This document shows, in pieces, positions 47,713-58,185 of a stretch of DNA of 64,000 nt. The notes under the pieces were generated by a model. The model saw only the letters and a program-made list of their open reading frames with translations. It was not told where the DNA came from and ran no database searches. Each line of letters starts with the position of its first letter. Position 1 is the stretch's first letter. Source of the stretch: Qingrenia yutianensis. Lineage in GTDB: Bacteria; Bacillota; Clostridia; UMGS1810. Location: positions 1 through 64,000 of the forward strand of contig NZ_JACRTE010000002.1 of assembly GCF_014385105.1 (NCBI RefSeq), written 5' to 3'. A program made the translations under genes and the position numbers.

Positions 47713-48765
47713 TCACCTGCTTTTTACATCTTTATTTGTTTTTTGGTCCGCACGGCGGAGCTGTCCGCACGACGCGTTTATGTCGCTGCCGAGTTTTCTC
47801 CGAACCGTGGTTGTTATTCCGTTTTTCTCCAAAACTTTCGTAAATTTTTCTATCGCCGGACGTCCGCTTTTCTTAAATCCCGTTTCGTCAACCTCGTTTA
47901 CGGGAATTAAGTTAACGTGGCAAAGCATACCTTTCAGCTTTTTTGCCAGAATCCTTGCAACGTTTTCCGAGTCGTTAACGCCGTTTATAAGCGTGTATTC
48001 AAAGCTTATTCTGCGCCTTGTTGCGTTAACATAATGTTTGCACGCGTCTATAAGCGTGTCAACGTCATATGCCTTATTTACCGGCATAATCTCGCTTCGC
48101 AGGTCGTTTGTCGGCGCGTGAAGCGAAATCGAGAGCGTTATCGGAATATCCGCTTTCTCTAATTCTACTATATTTTTTACAATTCCGCAAGTAGAAAGTG
48201 AAATATGTCTGTATCCTATGTTTAATCCCAAAGGGTCGTTTACGTTTTTTAAAAATTTTATAACGTTGTCAAAGTTGTCGAGCGGTTCGCCTATTCCCAT
48301 CATAACTATGTTTGAAATGCGCTCGCCTATGTCTTTCTGTGCAAAAATAACCTCGTCTAAAATTTCGCCGGCAGATAAATTTCTTACAAGTCCGCCGATT
48401 GTGGACGCACAGAATTTGCACCCCATTCGGCACCCCACCTGCGACGATATGCAGATTGTTATGCCGTGCTTGTAATACATAATTACCGCCTCGACGGTGT
48501 TGCCGTCGCCGAGCTTAAAAAGATATTTTGTCGTTTTGTCGATTTTCGACACAAGCTTTCTCACAATAGTAAGCGTGCTGATATATGAAATTTTGCCAAG
48601 CTTTGCGCGCAGAGCTTTCGAGATGTCAGTCATTTCGTCAAAATCGGTCACGCCGAGCGACAGCCATTTAAAAATCTGCTTTGCACGGAATTTCTGCTCG
48701 CCGTTCGATATCAAAAAATCTTCAAGTTCGGGCAAAGTTAAATCCTTTAAGTTAATTTTTTCCAT
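47713..48765 (-). CDS. rlmN: 23S rRNA (A2503-C2)/tRNA methyltransferase RlmN
   Basis: 350 residues. Radical SAM cluster motif [10 protein letters not shown] with the three cysteines, [22 protein letters not shown], and the second catalytic Cys in [10 protein letters not shown] near the end. Start adjoins rsmB within one base. Modifies A2503 of 23S rRNA and A37 of some tRNAs. Confidence 0.95.
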   Translation of the reverse strand: MEKINLKDLTLPELEDFLISNGEQKFRAKQIFKWLSLGVTDFDEMTDISKALRAKLGKISYISTLTIVRKLVSKIDKTTKYLFKLGDGNTVEAVIMYYKHGITICISSQVGCRMGCKFCASTIGGLVRNLSAGEILDEVIFAQKDIGERISNIVMMGIGEPLDNFDNVIKFLKNVNDPLGLNIGYRHISLSTCGIVKNIVELEKADIPITLSISLHAPTNDLRSEIMPVNKAYDVDTLIDACKHYVNATRRRISFEYTLINGVNDSENVARILAKKLKGMLCHVNLIPVNEVDETGFKKSGRPAIEKFTKVLEKNGITTTVRRKLGSDINASCGQLRRADQKTNKDVKSR

Positions 48766-50073
48766 TTAATCAATCCTTATAAATTTTGCCGTAAAAAATC
48801 CGTCAGTACCGTAAATATGAGGATAAAACGTGATAAATCCGTCGTTTTCAATATCAAGGACAATTTTTTTAAGCGCAAAGTTTTTGTTTTGCAAAAGAAA
48901 TTTTTTCACGTTTTCTTCGCCCTCGTCCTTTGTGAACGTGCAGAGCGAAAATACCAATGTACCGCCTTTTTTCACGTATTTTGCGCAATTGTTTAAAATT
49001 TCAAGTCCCATATCCGCGAGATTTGAAATATCGTTTTGCGTAACCGAATATTTAATCTCGGGCTTTTTGTTCACAATTCCGAGTCCCGAACACGGCAGGT
49101 CGGCAAGAACAAAATCAAATTTGTCAAAATACGCCTTATTCTCCGCCGTAGCATCGCTTATGCACGGCTTAATTATGTCAATTCCGAGCCGTTTCGCGTT
49201 TTCCGAAATAAGCTTTATTTTATGCTCGTATATGTCGGACGAATAAATTTCGCCGTCGTTTTGCATAAGCTGTGCAATATACGTCGATTTTCCGCCCGGC
49301 GCGGCGCAAATGTCCAAAACGGACGCGCCTTTTTTCGGTGCAAGAATTTTACACGCAAGCATACTTGACAAATCCTGAACGTAAAACAAGCCGTCGGGAA
49401 AATATTTGCTTTTCAATAAAAATCCGAGCTTTGAAACCCTCACCGCGTCGGCGCAGAGCGTGCTTTTTTCATATTCTACACCCTCGCCGTCAAGAATTTT
49501 TAAAAATTCATCAACCGAAATTTTCAGGGTGTTTACGCGGATATAAATTTTCGGTCTTTCAAGGCTTTTTTCCATAATGTCTTTTGCAAAATCAAAACCG
49601 AAATCCGAAATAAATTTTTCGCAAAGTTCAAGCGGATAGGAATATTTAACGCTCAAAAATTCCGCTTTATCCTTCGGATATTCAATTTCGGAATTTGCAA
49701 TTTTTTTGAGCACCGCGTTGACAAACCCCCCGCTCCGTGCACCGCCGTAACGCTTTGCAAGCTTGACGCTTTCGTTAACCGCGGCGGAAACGGGGATTTT
49801 GTCCATATATTTAATCTGGTAAACGCCCATACGCAAAATAATCTTCACATACGGCGAAATTTTGTTTATCTTAATGCTTGACGCGTTCTTTATATAAAAA
49901 TCAAGGTTGATTTTATATTTTACAGTGCCGTGGCATATTTCGGTAGCAAGACGTTTGTCCGCGTCCGAAATTTCGGCGCTGTCAAGGCATTTTTTTAATT
50001 CAATGTTTATGTAGGCGCCCGATTTCTCGATGTTATAAAGCGCCTTTAATGCGGTTGAACGTGCGTTTTGCAT
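48766..50073 (-). CDS. rsmB: 16S rRNA (C967-C5)-methyltransferase RsmB
   Basis: 435 residues. N-terminal NusB-like RNA-binding domain (about 1-130), C-terminal methyltransferase: SAM-binding VLDICAAPGGKSTYIAQLM, LADLPCSGLGIVNKKPE (release Cys) and SLCTFTKDEGEENV (nucleophile Cys). The ATG start overlaps the end of the upstream Zn-peptidase gene by one base. Confidence 0.95.
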   Translation of the reverse strand: MQNARSTALKALYNIEKSGAYINIELKKCLDSAEISDADKRLATEICHGTVKYKINLDFYIKNASSIKINKISPYVKIILRMGVYQIKYMDKIPVSAAVNESVKLAKRYGGARSGGFVNAVLKKIANSEIEYPKDKAEFLSVKYSYPLELCEKFISDFGFDFAKDIMEKSLERPKIYIRVNTLKISVDEFLKILDGEGVEYEKSTLCADAVRVSKLGFLLKSKYFPDGLFYVQDLSSMLACKILAPKKGASVLDICAAPGGKSTYIAQLMQNDGEIYSSDIYEHKIKLISENAKRLGIDIIKPCISDATAENKAYFDKFDFVLADLPCSGLGIVNKKPEIKYSVTQNDISNLADMGLEILNNCAKYVKKGGTLVFSLCTFTKDEGEENVKKFLLQNKNFALKKIVLDIENDGFITFYPHIYGTDGFFTAKFIRID

Positions 50074-50747
50074 TATTTTCTTCTCCTTGCCATAAGCACA
50101 AACCGCAAAAGCTGTGCCGCCGCAACAAGTGCAGAGGCAACGTATGTCATAGCCGCGGCGGATAAAACTTTTTTCGCACCGCCAAGCTCGTTTTGCGACA
50201 AAATGCCGTATTCGCCGAGTATCTTCAGTGCGCGTCCGCTCGCATTAAACTCAACCGGCAGTGTGATAAGCTGAAAAAGCACAACTGCCGAAAAAAGTAT
50301 AATTCCGACATACACAAGGTTCAGCGAATTTAATATAAATCCCAAAAATATCAGCGGAACCGCCGCCTGCGACGAAAGGTTTACAACGGGGTAAACAGTG
50401 TTTCGCAAAGACAACGGCATATAGCTTTTTGCGTGCTGAATTGCGTGGCCCGCCTCGTGCGCCGCAACGCCGATTGACGCAACGCTCATACTGCCGTAAA
50501 CCGAGTCTGACAGGCGTATAACTCTGTCTTTCGGGTCGTAATGGTCGGTTAGCGAGCCGGATATATGCTCTATTTTCACATTTGTAAGTCCGTTTGCGTC
50601 AAGTATTCTGCGCGCCGCGTCGTATGCCGTGACACCGCCGGCAGAATATACCTCCGAGTACCGCGAAAAGGTGGATTTCACCTTAATCTGCGCCCACAAA
50701 GCAATAATCATTGCAGGAAGAATAAAAACAAGATAGTAAATGTCCAT
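50073..50747 (-). CDS. membrane zinc metallopeptidase (YugP family)
   Basis: 224 residues. N-terminal membrane segment, zinc motif HEAGHAIQHA (HExxH), and two or three C-terminal membrane segments (PLIFLGFILNSLNLVYVGII and beyond). Family of inner-membrane peptidases with unknown substrate, commonly located between fmt and rsmB in Clostridia. Gap to fmt is seven bases. Confidence 0.9.
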   Translation of the reverse strand: MDIYYLVFILPAMIIALWAQIKVKSTFSRYSEVYSAGGVTAYDAARRILDANGLTNVKIEHISGSLTDHYDPKDRVIRLSDSVYGSMSVASIGVAAHEAGHAIQHAKSYMPLSLRNTVYPVVNLSSQAAVPLIFLGFILNSLNLVYVGIILFSAVVLFQLITLPVEFNASGRALKILGEYGILSQNELGGAKKVLSAAAMTYVASALVAAAQLLRFVLMARRRK

Positions 50748-50754
50748 AAAATTT

Positions 50755-51687
50755 TCACACTCCCAGGATTTTTCCTTTTTCTATGGTATTTCCTTTAAGA
50801 TAATCAGCAACCGTCATTTCCCTTTTGCCCTCGGTCTGGATTTTCAGAACCTCCAAAAGGCAGTCCGCACACGAAACGAAAAACGAATTTCTCTCAACGC
50901 GCATAATTTCGCCGAAAACTCCGCCGGATTTTTCGTCCGTCGGCTTTGATACGCATATTTTCATCATTTTGCCGTCGTAAACCGTCTGCGCTTTGGGATA
51001 CGGATACAGTCCGCGCGTTAAGTTAAACACATCGCGCACCGACTTTGAAAAGTCGATTTTAGCGGTTTGCTTGTCAATCATATGCGCATAGCACGTTTTT
51101 GAATCGTCCTGTTTTTCGCGCTTTGCAGTGCCGTTTTCCAGCATTTTGAGCGCTTTTAAAAGCACGTTTTTGCCGACCTCGGCAAGCTTGTCATGAAGCG
51201 TTTCAAAATTGTCGTCATCGGTAATTTCAACCTCGTCCGATATAAGCATATCGCCCGTGTCAAGCCCTTTTTCCATATACATAATTGTAACGCCCGTCTT
51301 TTTTTCACCGTCGATAATGCACCTTTGAATGGGCGCGGCACCGCGGTATTTCGGCAAAAGTGACGCGTGCACGTTGATACAGCCGTATTTCGGATAGTTT
51401 AAAACGTATTCGGGAAGAATTTTTCCGTATGCCGCAACCACGATAATATCGGGATTCTGCAAATTTAAAATTTCTTCAAAATTCTCTTTTTTAAGGTTTT
51501 CGGGCTGAAAAATCTCGATTTCGTGCGCCTTTGCGTATTCATACACCGGCGTGTGCGACATTTTGTGTCCTCTGCCCTTTTTCTTATCGGGCTGTGTAAC
51601 AACCGATGCCACGTCATAACCGCCGGACACAAGCGCGTCAAGCGACGCGGCGGCAAAATCGGGTGTTCCCATAAACATTATTTTCAA
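50755..51687 (-). CDS. fmt: methionyl-tRNA formyltransferase
   Basis: 310 residues. MFMGTPDFAAASLDALV, the formyl-THF site INVHASLLPKYRGAAPIQRC, TGVTIMYMEKGLDTGDM, and a C-terminal OB domain (FNLTRGLYPYPKAQTVYDG). Formylates initiator tRNA. Lies directly after def (15-base gap), which removes the formyl group. Confidence 0.96.
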   Translation of the reverse strand: MKIMFMGTPDFAAASLDALVSGGYDVASVVTQPDKKKGRGHKMSHTPVYEYAKAHEIEIFQPENLKKENFEEILNLQNPDIIVVAAYGKILPEYVLNYPKYGCINVHASLLPKYRGAAPIQRCIIDGEKKTGVTIMYMEKGLDTGDMLISDEVEITDDDNFETLHDKLAEVGKNVLLKALKMLENGTAKREKQDDSKTCYAHMIDKQTAKIDFSKSVRDVFNLTRGLYPYPKAQTVYDGKMMKICVSKPTDEKSGGVFGEIMRVERNSFFVSCADCLLEVLKIQTEGKREMTVADYLKGNTIEKGKILGV

Positions 51688-51702
51688 TAAAATCAGTCCT
51701 TT

Positions 51703-52182
51703 TTATTCATCATCTTCGTCTGCAAGGTCCTCGGGCTCGATAAATCTTGTCGCTTTGTCAACAAAAATTATACCGTCAAGATGGTCAAGCTCGTGGCAAA
51801 GCGCAGTTGCCAAAAGCTCCTCGCCCGTGATTTCAAATTCTTCTCCTTTGCGGTTTAACGCGCGTACGACAACCTTTGCCGGGCGCTCTACCTCGCCCCA
51901 GCGGTCGGGAACGCTCAAACAACCCTCAACCGACGTTTTTTTACCGCTCACGCTCACAAATTCGGGGTTTATAAGTTCAATCACGCCGTTTCCGACATCG
52001 ATTATAACAACTCTTTTCAAAACGCCCACCTGCGGTGCGGCAAGACCTACGCCGTTCGCCTCTTTGAGAGTGTCTGCCATATCGTCCAAAAGCGTGATAA
52101 TTCTGTCGTCTATTTCCTCAACTTTTCGGCTTTTTTTGCGCAAAAGCTCATCGCCGAGTTTTCTTATATTTCTGATTGCCAT
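51703..52182 (-). CDS. def: peptide deformylase
   Basis: 159 residues. All three family motifs: [18 protein letters not shown] (Cys ligand), and [11 protein letters not shown] (HExxH). Removes N-formyl from nascent proteins using Fe2+ or Zn2+. Acidic tail EDLADEDDE. Gap of 20 bases from priA. Confidence 0.97.
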   Translation of the reverse strand: MAIRNIRKLGDELLRKKSRKVEEIDDRIITLLDDMADTLKEANGVGLAAPQVGVLKRVVIIDVGNGVIELINPEFVSVSGKKTSVEGCLSVPDRWGEVERPAKVVVRALNRKGEEFEITGEELLATALCHELDHLDGIIFVDKATRFIEPEDLADEDDE

Positions 52183-52201
52183 ATTTCATTACCCTTTCCT
52201 T

Positions 52202-54640
52202 TTAATACATATTAACAGGGTTTACGTCCACAATAATGCTTACATTGTCCTTGTAAAAATTTTTAAGCAGTGTATGTATGCGTTCGTAAATTTCCCGATT
52301 ATAATTCATTTTCATAATAAATCTGGAACGGAATTTATTGTTAATTCTGTGCATCGGCGCGCTTTGAACGCCGAAAACATCAGCTTTGATATTTTTCTCT
52401 TTTATTTCGTCAAGAAGCGCATTTCTAAAGTTTAAAAGCGCGTCAAACGCCGTTTTTTCACTGTCCGACGACGCGGTGAAATTTATCATTTCGCAAAACG
52501 GCGGATAGAGCATCTGTCTGCGGAGCGCGATTTCGTTTTTATAAAAGCTTACGTAATCCTGGTTGGACGCATAAGAAAAAATTTCGTTTTCGGGATAATA
52601 TGTCTGCACCACCGCTCTACCCTCTTTTTCGCCCCTGCCGGCTCTGCCCACAACCTGTGTGAGAAGTGAAAACGTTTTTTCGCCCGCGCGGAAATCGTCT
52701 TGATAAAGACTTAAATCAGCGGCAATAACGCCGACAAGCGTAACGTTTTCAAAATCCAGACCTTTTGTTATCATCTGCGTGCCGACGAGAATATCTGTTT
52801 TTTCGTCACGGAATTTATTTAAAATTTCCTCGTGCGAAAACCGTTTCGACGTCGTGTCCGCGTCCATACGGAGATATGTTGCCGACGGGAAAAGCTTTGC
52901 AATTTCGTCTGTCACCTTTTGCGTGCCGAGCCCGAAAAACCTTATCTGCTCACTTTGACAGTTCGGGCAAACGTCAAGCTTTTCGGTTTTGTAGTCGCAG
53001 TAGTGGCACACCATAAAACCGCCGTTTTTGTGATAAGTAAGCGAAATATCGCAGTTCGGGCATTTTGGAACATATCCGCATTTTCTGCACGACACAAAGG
53101 ACGAATATCCTCTTTTATTCAAAAATAAAATTGTTTGCTGTTTGCTTTTTAAATTATTCGCGATTTCGGTTTTGAGCCGTTCCGAAAATATTGAAAAATT
53201 GCCGTTTTCAAGTTCTTTTCGCATATCAATGGTTGTAACTTTCGGCAAATCGCGGTTGTTAACTCTGTTTTTAAGTTCAATGAGCGTGTATTTTCCGTTT
53301 TCCGCGCGCCAGTAACTTTCAAACGACGGCGTTGCGGACGCTAAAATCAGCACCGCACCCTCGCTTTTTGCGCGGAAGCGTGCAACCTCGGTTGTGTGGT
53401 AGCGCGGACTGCTTTCCGACTTGTAAGTTCCTTCGTGTTCCTCGTCAATTATGATAAGACCGAGTTTTGCAAGCGGAGAAAACACCGCCGAGCGCGCGCC
53501 GACAACCACCGACACCTCGCCCTCGTTAATGCGTTTCCATTCTTCGTACCGTTTACGCACGGTGAGCATACTGTGAATTACCGCAACGCGCGAGCCGAAC
53601 CGACCTTTCACCTGCGCCACCATTTGAGGCGTGAGCGAAATTTCGGGCACGAGAAACAGCGACTGTTTTCCCAAATTCATACATCTTTCAATCAGATTTA
53701 AGTAAATTTCGGTTTTACCGCTCCCCGTCACTCCGTGTATCAAAAACGTTTTGTTTTCGCCGTTGTCAATGCTTTTTCCAACCGTTTCAACCGCCGACTT
53801 CTGCTCGTCGGTAAGTTCAACTTTTTTATCGTCAATCTCTGAAATTTCTTCGTCAAACGGGCGCGGAATTTCAAAAACCGTCACAATTCCTTTTTGTTCC
53901 AACACGTCAACAACGCTTTTTGACGTCTCGCATATATCCAATAGTTCGGACAACGAAACCGACTCATTCTCGCATAAAACTTCAACTACGCGCGCCTGTG
54001 CTTTTGCGCGTTTTTCGAGGATTTCACACATTCTGTATGCCTCTTCGCGCTCGATTGCAAGCGACGCAACCTTGATATATTTGTCCTTTTGTCCTTCTTC
54101 TTTTTTCAGTTCGGTATAAACGATATTATCGCACACAAGCGATTTTAGCGTCTGCGTTATGTTCTTTCGTCCGACGTTTTTGCAAAGCTCGTCAAGTTCG
54201 CAAAAACCGCCGTTTTCTTTCAGCGTTTCAACAATCCGCTCTTTTATAAGCGAATTTTTAATCTTGCTTTTGATATAATCTTCGCCATTGTCCGAAAGAT
54301 GAACAACCGTGACCATTTTAAGCGACACACCGCGCGGTAAAACCGCTTTTATAATGTCGCAGTACGGCGAAAAGAATCTGTGATGCAAAAACTTTATCAG
54401 TGACGCGGTTTTTTCGTTAAAATAAACGTAACCGTCCGCAAGCGATAAAATTTCTTTCAAATTTTTATATTCGCTTTCTTCGCAGATACCCAAAACATAG
54501 CCTTCAAGCGGTTTGTTTCCGCGTCCGAACGGCACAACAACGCGCTGACCGACTGAAACGTTCAAATTTTCGGGCGCAAGGTAATGATATATATTATCTG
54601 TATGCCGCGAAATATTGTTTATTACAACCTCACATATCAT
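52202..54640 (-). CDS. priA: primosomal replication-restart helicase PriA
   Basis: 812 residues. N-terminal DNA-binding domain (about 1-105), winged helix, then superfamily-2 helicase: GVTGSGKTEIYL (Walker A), IIDEEHEGTYKS (DEEH box), SATPSFESYW, VGRAGR. The zinc module CRKCGYVPKCPNCDI...CHYCDYK...CPNC with eight Cys is complete. Restarts stalled forks. Confidence 0.96.
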   Translation of the reverse strand: MICEVVINNISRHTDNIYHYLAPENLNVSVGQRVVVPFGRGNKPLEGYVLGICEESEYKNLKEILSLADGYVYFNEKTASLIKFLHHRFFSPYCDIIKAVLPRGVSLKMVTVVHLSDNGEDYIKSKIKNSLIKERIVETLKENGGFCELDELCKNVGRKNITQTLKSLVCDNIVYTELKKEEGQKDKYIKVASLAIEREEAYRMCEILEKRAKAQARVVEVLCENESVSLSELLDICETSKSVVDVLEQKGIVTVFEIPRPFDEEISEIDDKKVELTDEQKSAVETVGKSIDNGENKTFLIHGVTGSGKTEIYLNLIERCMNLGKQSLFLVPEISLTPQMVAQVKGRFGSRVAVIHSMLTVRKRYEEWKRINEGEVSVVVGARSAVFSPLAKLGLIIIDEEHEGTYKSESSPRYHTTEVARFRAKSEGAVLILASATPSFESYWRAENGKYTLIELKNRVNNRDLPKVTTIDMRKELENGNFSIFSERLKTEIANNLKSKQQTILFLNKRGYSSFVSCRKCGYVPKCPNCDISLTYHKNGGFMVCHYCDYKTEKLDVCPNCQSEQIRFFGLGTQKVTDEIAKLFPSATYLRMDADTTSKRFSHEEILNKFRDEKTDILVGTQMITKGLDFENVTLVGVIAADLSLYQDDFRAGEKTFSLLTQVVGRAGRGEKEGRAVVQTYYPENEIFSYASNQDYVSFYKNEIALRRQMLYPPFCEMINFTASSDSEKTAFDALLNFRNALLDEIKEKNIKADVFGVQSAPMHRINNKFRSRFIMKMNYNREIYERIHTLLKNFYKDNVSIIVDVNPVNMY

Positions 54641-54736
54641 TACAAATCCTCCGAAAGCAAATAAAACAAATTCTTAATTATAGGCAAAAGAGCAACAAAA
54701 GCCGCTTTTTTGCAAATGGCTAAAGTTGCCCGTCTT

Positions 54737-55921
54737 TTAAAATTTTTCGGCTATTCTGTCAAGAATAACATTTGCAACGTCATCTTTGCTCATTTTTTCG
54801 AGCGGTTCAATTCCGCCGTCCTTTGATATGAGCGTAACAACGTTTGTATCGGCGCCGAACCCCGCGCCCTCGCAGTTTAAACTGTTCGCCGCGATAAAAT
54901 CAAGGTTTTTGTTCGCAAGCTTTTCGCGCGCGTTTTCAATAAGATTGCTCGTTTCCATACAAAAACCCACAAGAATTTGATTAACCTTAAGTGCACCGAG
55001 TTTCTTTAAAATATCCTCTGTCTTTTTAAGAGGCAAAGCATATTCGCTGTCTGTTTTTTTAATTTTTTCGCTCTCGCATTTTTCGGGCGTAAAGTCGGCA
55101 ACCGCCGCCGCCTTTATCACAATGTCGGTATCGGGATATTTCTCCATAACCGCGTTATACATATCCTCCGCGCTCGTGACGTTTACAACGTCAACACCCG
55201 AAAACGGGCGCAAATTGGTTTTGCCCGACACAAGAGTAACGTTTGCACCGCGCATTTTTGCAATCTTTGCAAGCGCGTAGCCCATTTTGCCGGTAGAATG
55301 GTTTGTGATGTACCTCACCGGGTCAATCGCCTCCTGCGTTGCACCTGCCGTGATAAGTACTTTTTTGCCCTCGAAATCTTTTTTATCACACAAAACCTCG
55401 TCGATTTTGTCTAAGATATCCTCAATTTCGGCAAGTCTGCCCCTGCCCGAATCACCGCACGCCAAAATGCCGTCGGCAGGCTCGACAAACTCGTATTTCA
55501 AATGCTTAAGCTTATTGATATTTGCCGTAACAATGGGATTTTCATACATATTCGTGTTCATTGCCGGCGCAAAAACCACCTTCGCTTTTGTCGCCATAAC
55601 GGTGGTTGTGAGAAAATCATCCGCAATGCCCGACGCAATTTTGCCGATAACATTTGCGGTTGCGGGGCATATCAAAAACGCATCCGCCGCCTTTGCAAGC
55701 GAAATATGCTCGGTTGTAACGTTTTCGGAAAGCGAAAACATATCGGTTATAACCTTGTTTTTCGTAATTGTCTGAAAGGTGAGCGGTGTGACAAATTCCG
55801 TTGCCGATTTTGTCATCACAACGTGAACGTCAATGCCTTTTTTCATCATAGCGCTTGCGGCATAAACCGCCTTATACGCGGCAATTCCTCCGCATATGCC
55901 CATTACAACCGTTTTTCCCAT
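54737..55921 (-). CDS. coaBC: bifunctional phosphopantothenoylcysteine decarboxylase/synthetase
   Basis: 394 residues from ATG 55921, with GGAGG at the proper distance; an in-frame start at 55936 would include that site. CoaC part (about 1-175): GICGGIAAYKAVYAA, catalytic His in TTEHISLAKAADAF, PAMNTNMYENP and Cys in GILACGDSGRGRL. CoaB part (about 185-390): LITAGATQEAIDPVRYITN, STGKMGYALAKIA, KAAAVADFTPE. Two steps of coenzyme A synthesis. Confidence 0.95.
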   Translation of the reverse strand: MGKTVVMGICGGIAAYKAVYAASAMMKKGIDVHVVMTKSATEFVTPLTFQTITKNKVITDMFSLSENVTTEHISLAKAADAFLICPATANVIGKIASGIADDFLTTTVMATKAKVVFAPAMNTNMYENPIVTANINKLKHLKYEFVEPADGILACGDSGRGRLAEIEDILDKIDEVLCDKKDFEGKKVLITAGATQEAIDPVRYITNHSTGKMGYALAKIAKMRGANVTLVSGKTNLRPFSGVDVVNVTSAEDMYNAVMEKYPDTDIVIKAAAVADFTPEKCESEKIKKTDSEYALPLKKTEDILKKLGALKVNQILVGFCMETSNLIENAREKLANKNLDFIAANSLNCEGAGFGADTNVVTLISKDGGIEPLEKMSKDDVANVILDRIAEKF

Positions 55922-55952
55922 TTTTAAAACCTCCATTGTACGGTTTTACAAA

Positions 55953-56246
55953 TTACTGTGCTTTTTTGTTTCTGTCCTCTTCAAGATACATATTAAGAAG
56001 CATATCCATACTCATAGCCTCGGATTTGGGGGCTTTTTTCTTAAAGCTTATTTTGTTTTCCGCAATTTCGTTAACCGCAACGGTAACGGGTTTGTTCGAC
56101 TTACATTCCGTAAAGCTTACACCCGTTTTGCAGATTTCTCTCGCGCGCTTTGCCGCCGCGATAACAAGCGAATAACGGCTTTCAAATCTCGGATTTTCGG
56201 GATTTGAGCCCTCCATAAGTTTTTTAACCGAAGGATCGATCATCAT
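55953..56246 (-). CDS. rpoZ: RNA polymerase omega subunit
   Basis: 97 residues. MIDPSVKKLM near the start, RFESRYSLVIAAAKRAREI core signature, and VAVNEIAENKISFKK. A slightly extended acidic/basic C-terminal tail (LNMYLEEDRNKKAQ) follows the conserved fold. Between gmk and coaBC, the standard order. Confidence 0.92.
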   Translation of the reverse strand: MMIDPSVKKLMEGSNPENPRFESRYSLVIAAAKRAREICKTGVSFTECKSNKPVTVAVNEIAENKISFKKKAPKSEAMSMDMLLNMYLEEDRNKKAQ

Positions 56247-56333
56247 TTTAAATCATAGCCTTTCTGTCTGCGAAAATAATATATTCAAAGCATTTTACCG
56301 CAGACCGGTAAAACACCGTTAACACGGGAAAAA

Positions 56334-56942
56334 TTACCCGTTCAGGTTTGCAAAATTATTTTTTTCCACTTTCAGCCTTTCGGCGTCAATAATGGTTTTA
56401 AGACGCTTTGCAGCCATATCCGCATCGTCGTTTACCACCGCGTATGTATATTTTGAGATGTTTTGAACCTCCCATTTTGCGGTTTCCATACGTTTTTCGA
56501 TAACGTCCGCCGTTTCGGTCTGACGTCCGACAATACGGTTTTTAAGCTCCTGCATTGACGGCGGTGCAATAAACACAAACGCTGCGTCGGGACGCTTTTC
56601 CATAACTTTTAACGCGCCCTGAACTTCAATTTCCAGAATAACGTCACAGCCGTTTTCAAGATTTTCGTCCACAAACGCTTTAGGCGTGCCGTAGCAGTTT
56701 CCGCAGAACGACGCCCACTCAAGAAGCATATCGTTTTGCACCATATTTTCAAATTTTTCTTTTTCTACAAAAAAATAGTTAACACCGTCCGTTTCGCCGT
56801 CCCGCGGAAGGCGCGTTGTTGCGGATATTGAAAGCTTTACGGCATCGTCCGCATAATTATCAAAAAAATGCTTTAACACCGTGCCTTTGCCCGTTCCCGA
56901 CGGACCGGAAAGCACGATAAGCGTACCTTTTCTATTCGTCAT
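56334..56942 (-). CDS. gmk: guanylate kinase
   Basis: 202 residues from ATG 56942 (GGGAG nine bases upstream; the earlier ATG at 56951 is too near that site). P-loop [14 protein letters not shown], substrate motif [30 protein letters not shown]. Makes GDP from GMP. The start lies inside the 3' end of remA, showing translational coupling. Confidence 0.95.
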   Translation of the reverse strand: MTNRKGTLIVLSGPSGTGKGTVLKHFFDNYADDAVKLSISATTRLPRDGETDGVNYFFVEKEKFENMVQNDMLLEWASFCGNCYGTPKAFVDENLENGCDVILEIEVQGALKVMEKRPDAAFVFIAPPSMQELKNRIVGRQTETADVIEKRMETAKWEVQNISKYTYAVVNDDADMAAKRLKTIIDAERLKVEKNNFANLNG

Positions 56943-57201
56943 CTTCTTCATCTCCCGAAAGCGTCAAATCCTTTTCCAATCTTCCGGCAACCGTTTCGGG
57001 CTGTACCGCTGAAAGGATTATATGCTCGCTGTCCATAATAATAACCGCTCTTGTGCGCCGTCCGCTGGTTGCGTCGATAAGCATACCTTTGTCGCGCGCG
57101 CCCTGAATAATTCTCTTAATCGGCGCCGCCTCAGGGCTTACGATAGCCACAAGCCTGTTTGCGGAAACGATATTTCCGAAACCGATATTTATAAGCTTCA
57201 T
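56932..57201 (-). CDS. remA: RemA-like DNA-binding protein (DUF370)
   Basis: 89 residues. [60 protein letters not shown] are family signatures. RemA forms ring octamers that bind DNA and activate biofilm-matrix genes in Bacillus. Acidic C-terminal tail GDEEDDE. Lies between yicC and gmk as in most Bacillota. Confidence 0.93.
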   Translation of the reverse strand: MKLINIGFGNIVSANRLVAIVSPEAAPIKRIIQGARDKGMLIDATSGRRTRAVIIMDSEHIILSAVQPETVAGRLEKDLTLSGDEEDDE

Positions 57202-57212
57202 AATGTCACTTC

Positions 57213-58091
57213 CTATTCAATATTCTGAACCTGCTCGCGCACCTTTTCAATTTCCGATTTCAAGTCCACCACAAGACGGCTGATTTCGTAGTCGTTGCAT
57301 TTTGAACCCATCGTATTCGCCTCGCGGTTAAGCTCCTGAACGGTGAAATCAAGCTTTCTTCCCACGGGAACGTCGCTCGAAATAAGATTTTTAATCTCGT
57401 TCAAATGACTTCTGAAACGCGTGATTTCCTCGGTTATATTTATCTTGTCGGTATAAAGGCACACCTCGGCGAGAAGTCTTGATTCATCAAGCGTTACGCC
57501 GTTTGTGAAATCTTCCACCCTCTGTTTTATTCTCTCCGCAAATTCGGTTATGGTTTCGGGCGAGCGCGCCTCAATTCTGCACACCAAATCCGCCATTTTT
57601 TCGATGCTTTCGTCAAAGAATTTTTTAAGACGCTCACCCTCGCGCGCTCTTGCGTCGGTAAGGTCGGAAAGCGCGTCGATAAGCACTTTTTTGACGTCCT
57701 CATTTATCTTTTCTTTGTCCTGCTCCTTTTTCTCAACGGTGAAAACGTCGGGAAAAACCGAAAGCTTTGACGCTGTTATATCGTTTTCTATGCCGAAAAT
57801 TTCCGACATATTTTTAAGCGCGTCAAAATATCCTCTTGCAACCTCTTCGTTGAGCGTAACAACGCGGTCGTCTTTTTTTATGTTGTCAAACAAAATCGCA
57901 ACGTCAAGCTTTCCGCGCGAAATTTTTTTGGGAACAATCTCGCGTACAAGCTCCTCAACGAACGAATACTGCTTGTATACTCTTACGTTAGTATCAAGAT
58001 AGCGGTTGTTCACCGTTTTAAGTTCTGCGGTTATTCGGTAATCGTCAAACTGACACGACGAAAGACCGTAACCCGTCATACTCTTTATCAC
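57213..58091 (-). CDS. yicC: YicC-family endoribonuclease-type protein
   Basis: 292 residues from a GTG at 58091 (GGGGG upstream). [17 protein letters not shown] at the front, [19 protein letters not shown], and the C-terminal DUF1732 pattern [20 protein letters not shown], then [20 protein letters not shown]. YicC proteins are implicated in RNA turnover. First gene of the housekeeping run, with a promoter at about 58143-58172. Confidence 0.92.
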   Translation of the reverse strand: MIKSMTGYGLSSCQFDDYRITAELKTVNNRYLDTNVRVYKQYSFVEELVREIVPKKISRGKLDVAILFDNIKKDDRVVTLNEEVARGYFDALKNMSEIFGIENDITASKLSVFPDVFTVEKKEQDKEKINEDVKKVLIDALSDLTDARAREGERLKKFFDESIEKMADLVCRIEARSPETITEFAERIKQRVEDFTNGVTLDESRLLAEVCLYTDKINITEEITRFRSHLNEIKNLISSDVPVGRKLDFTVQELNREANTMGSKCNDYEISRLVVDLKSEIEKVREQVQNIE

Positions 58092-58142
58092 AAATATTCC
58101 CCCAAAATCAAAGAAAATACATATTGGTACCTATACATCATA

Positions 58143-58172
58143 AGTATAACACAAAATTACAATAAATTACAA
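58143..58172 (-). promoter_or_regulatory. probable promoter of the yicC-to-thiN run
   Basis: Minus-strand TTGTAA (58172-58167), 18-base spacer, TATACT (58148-58143), about 50 bases before the yicC start. Weaker than consensus; other internal promoters are likely in a run of 15 kb. Confidence 0.55.
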
Positions 58173-58185
58173 CAGTTTTTTTGTT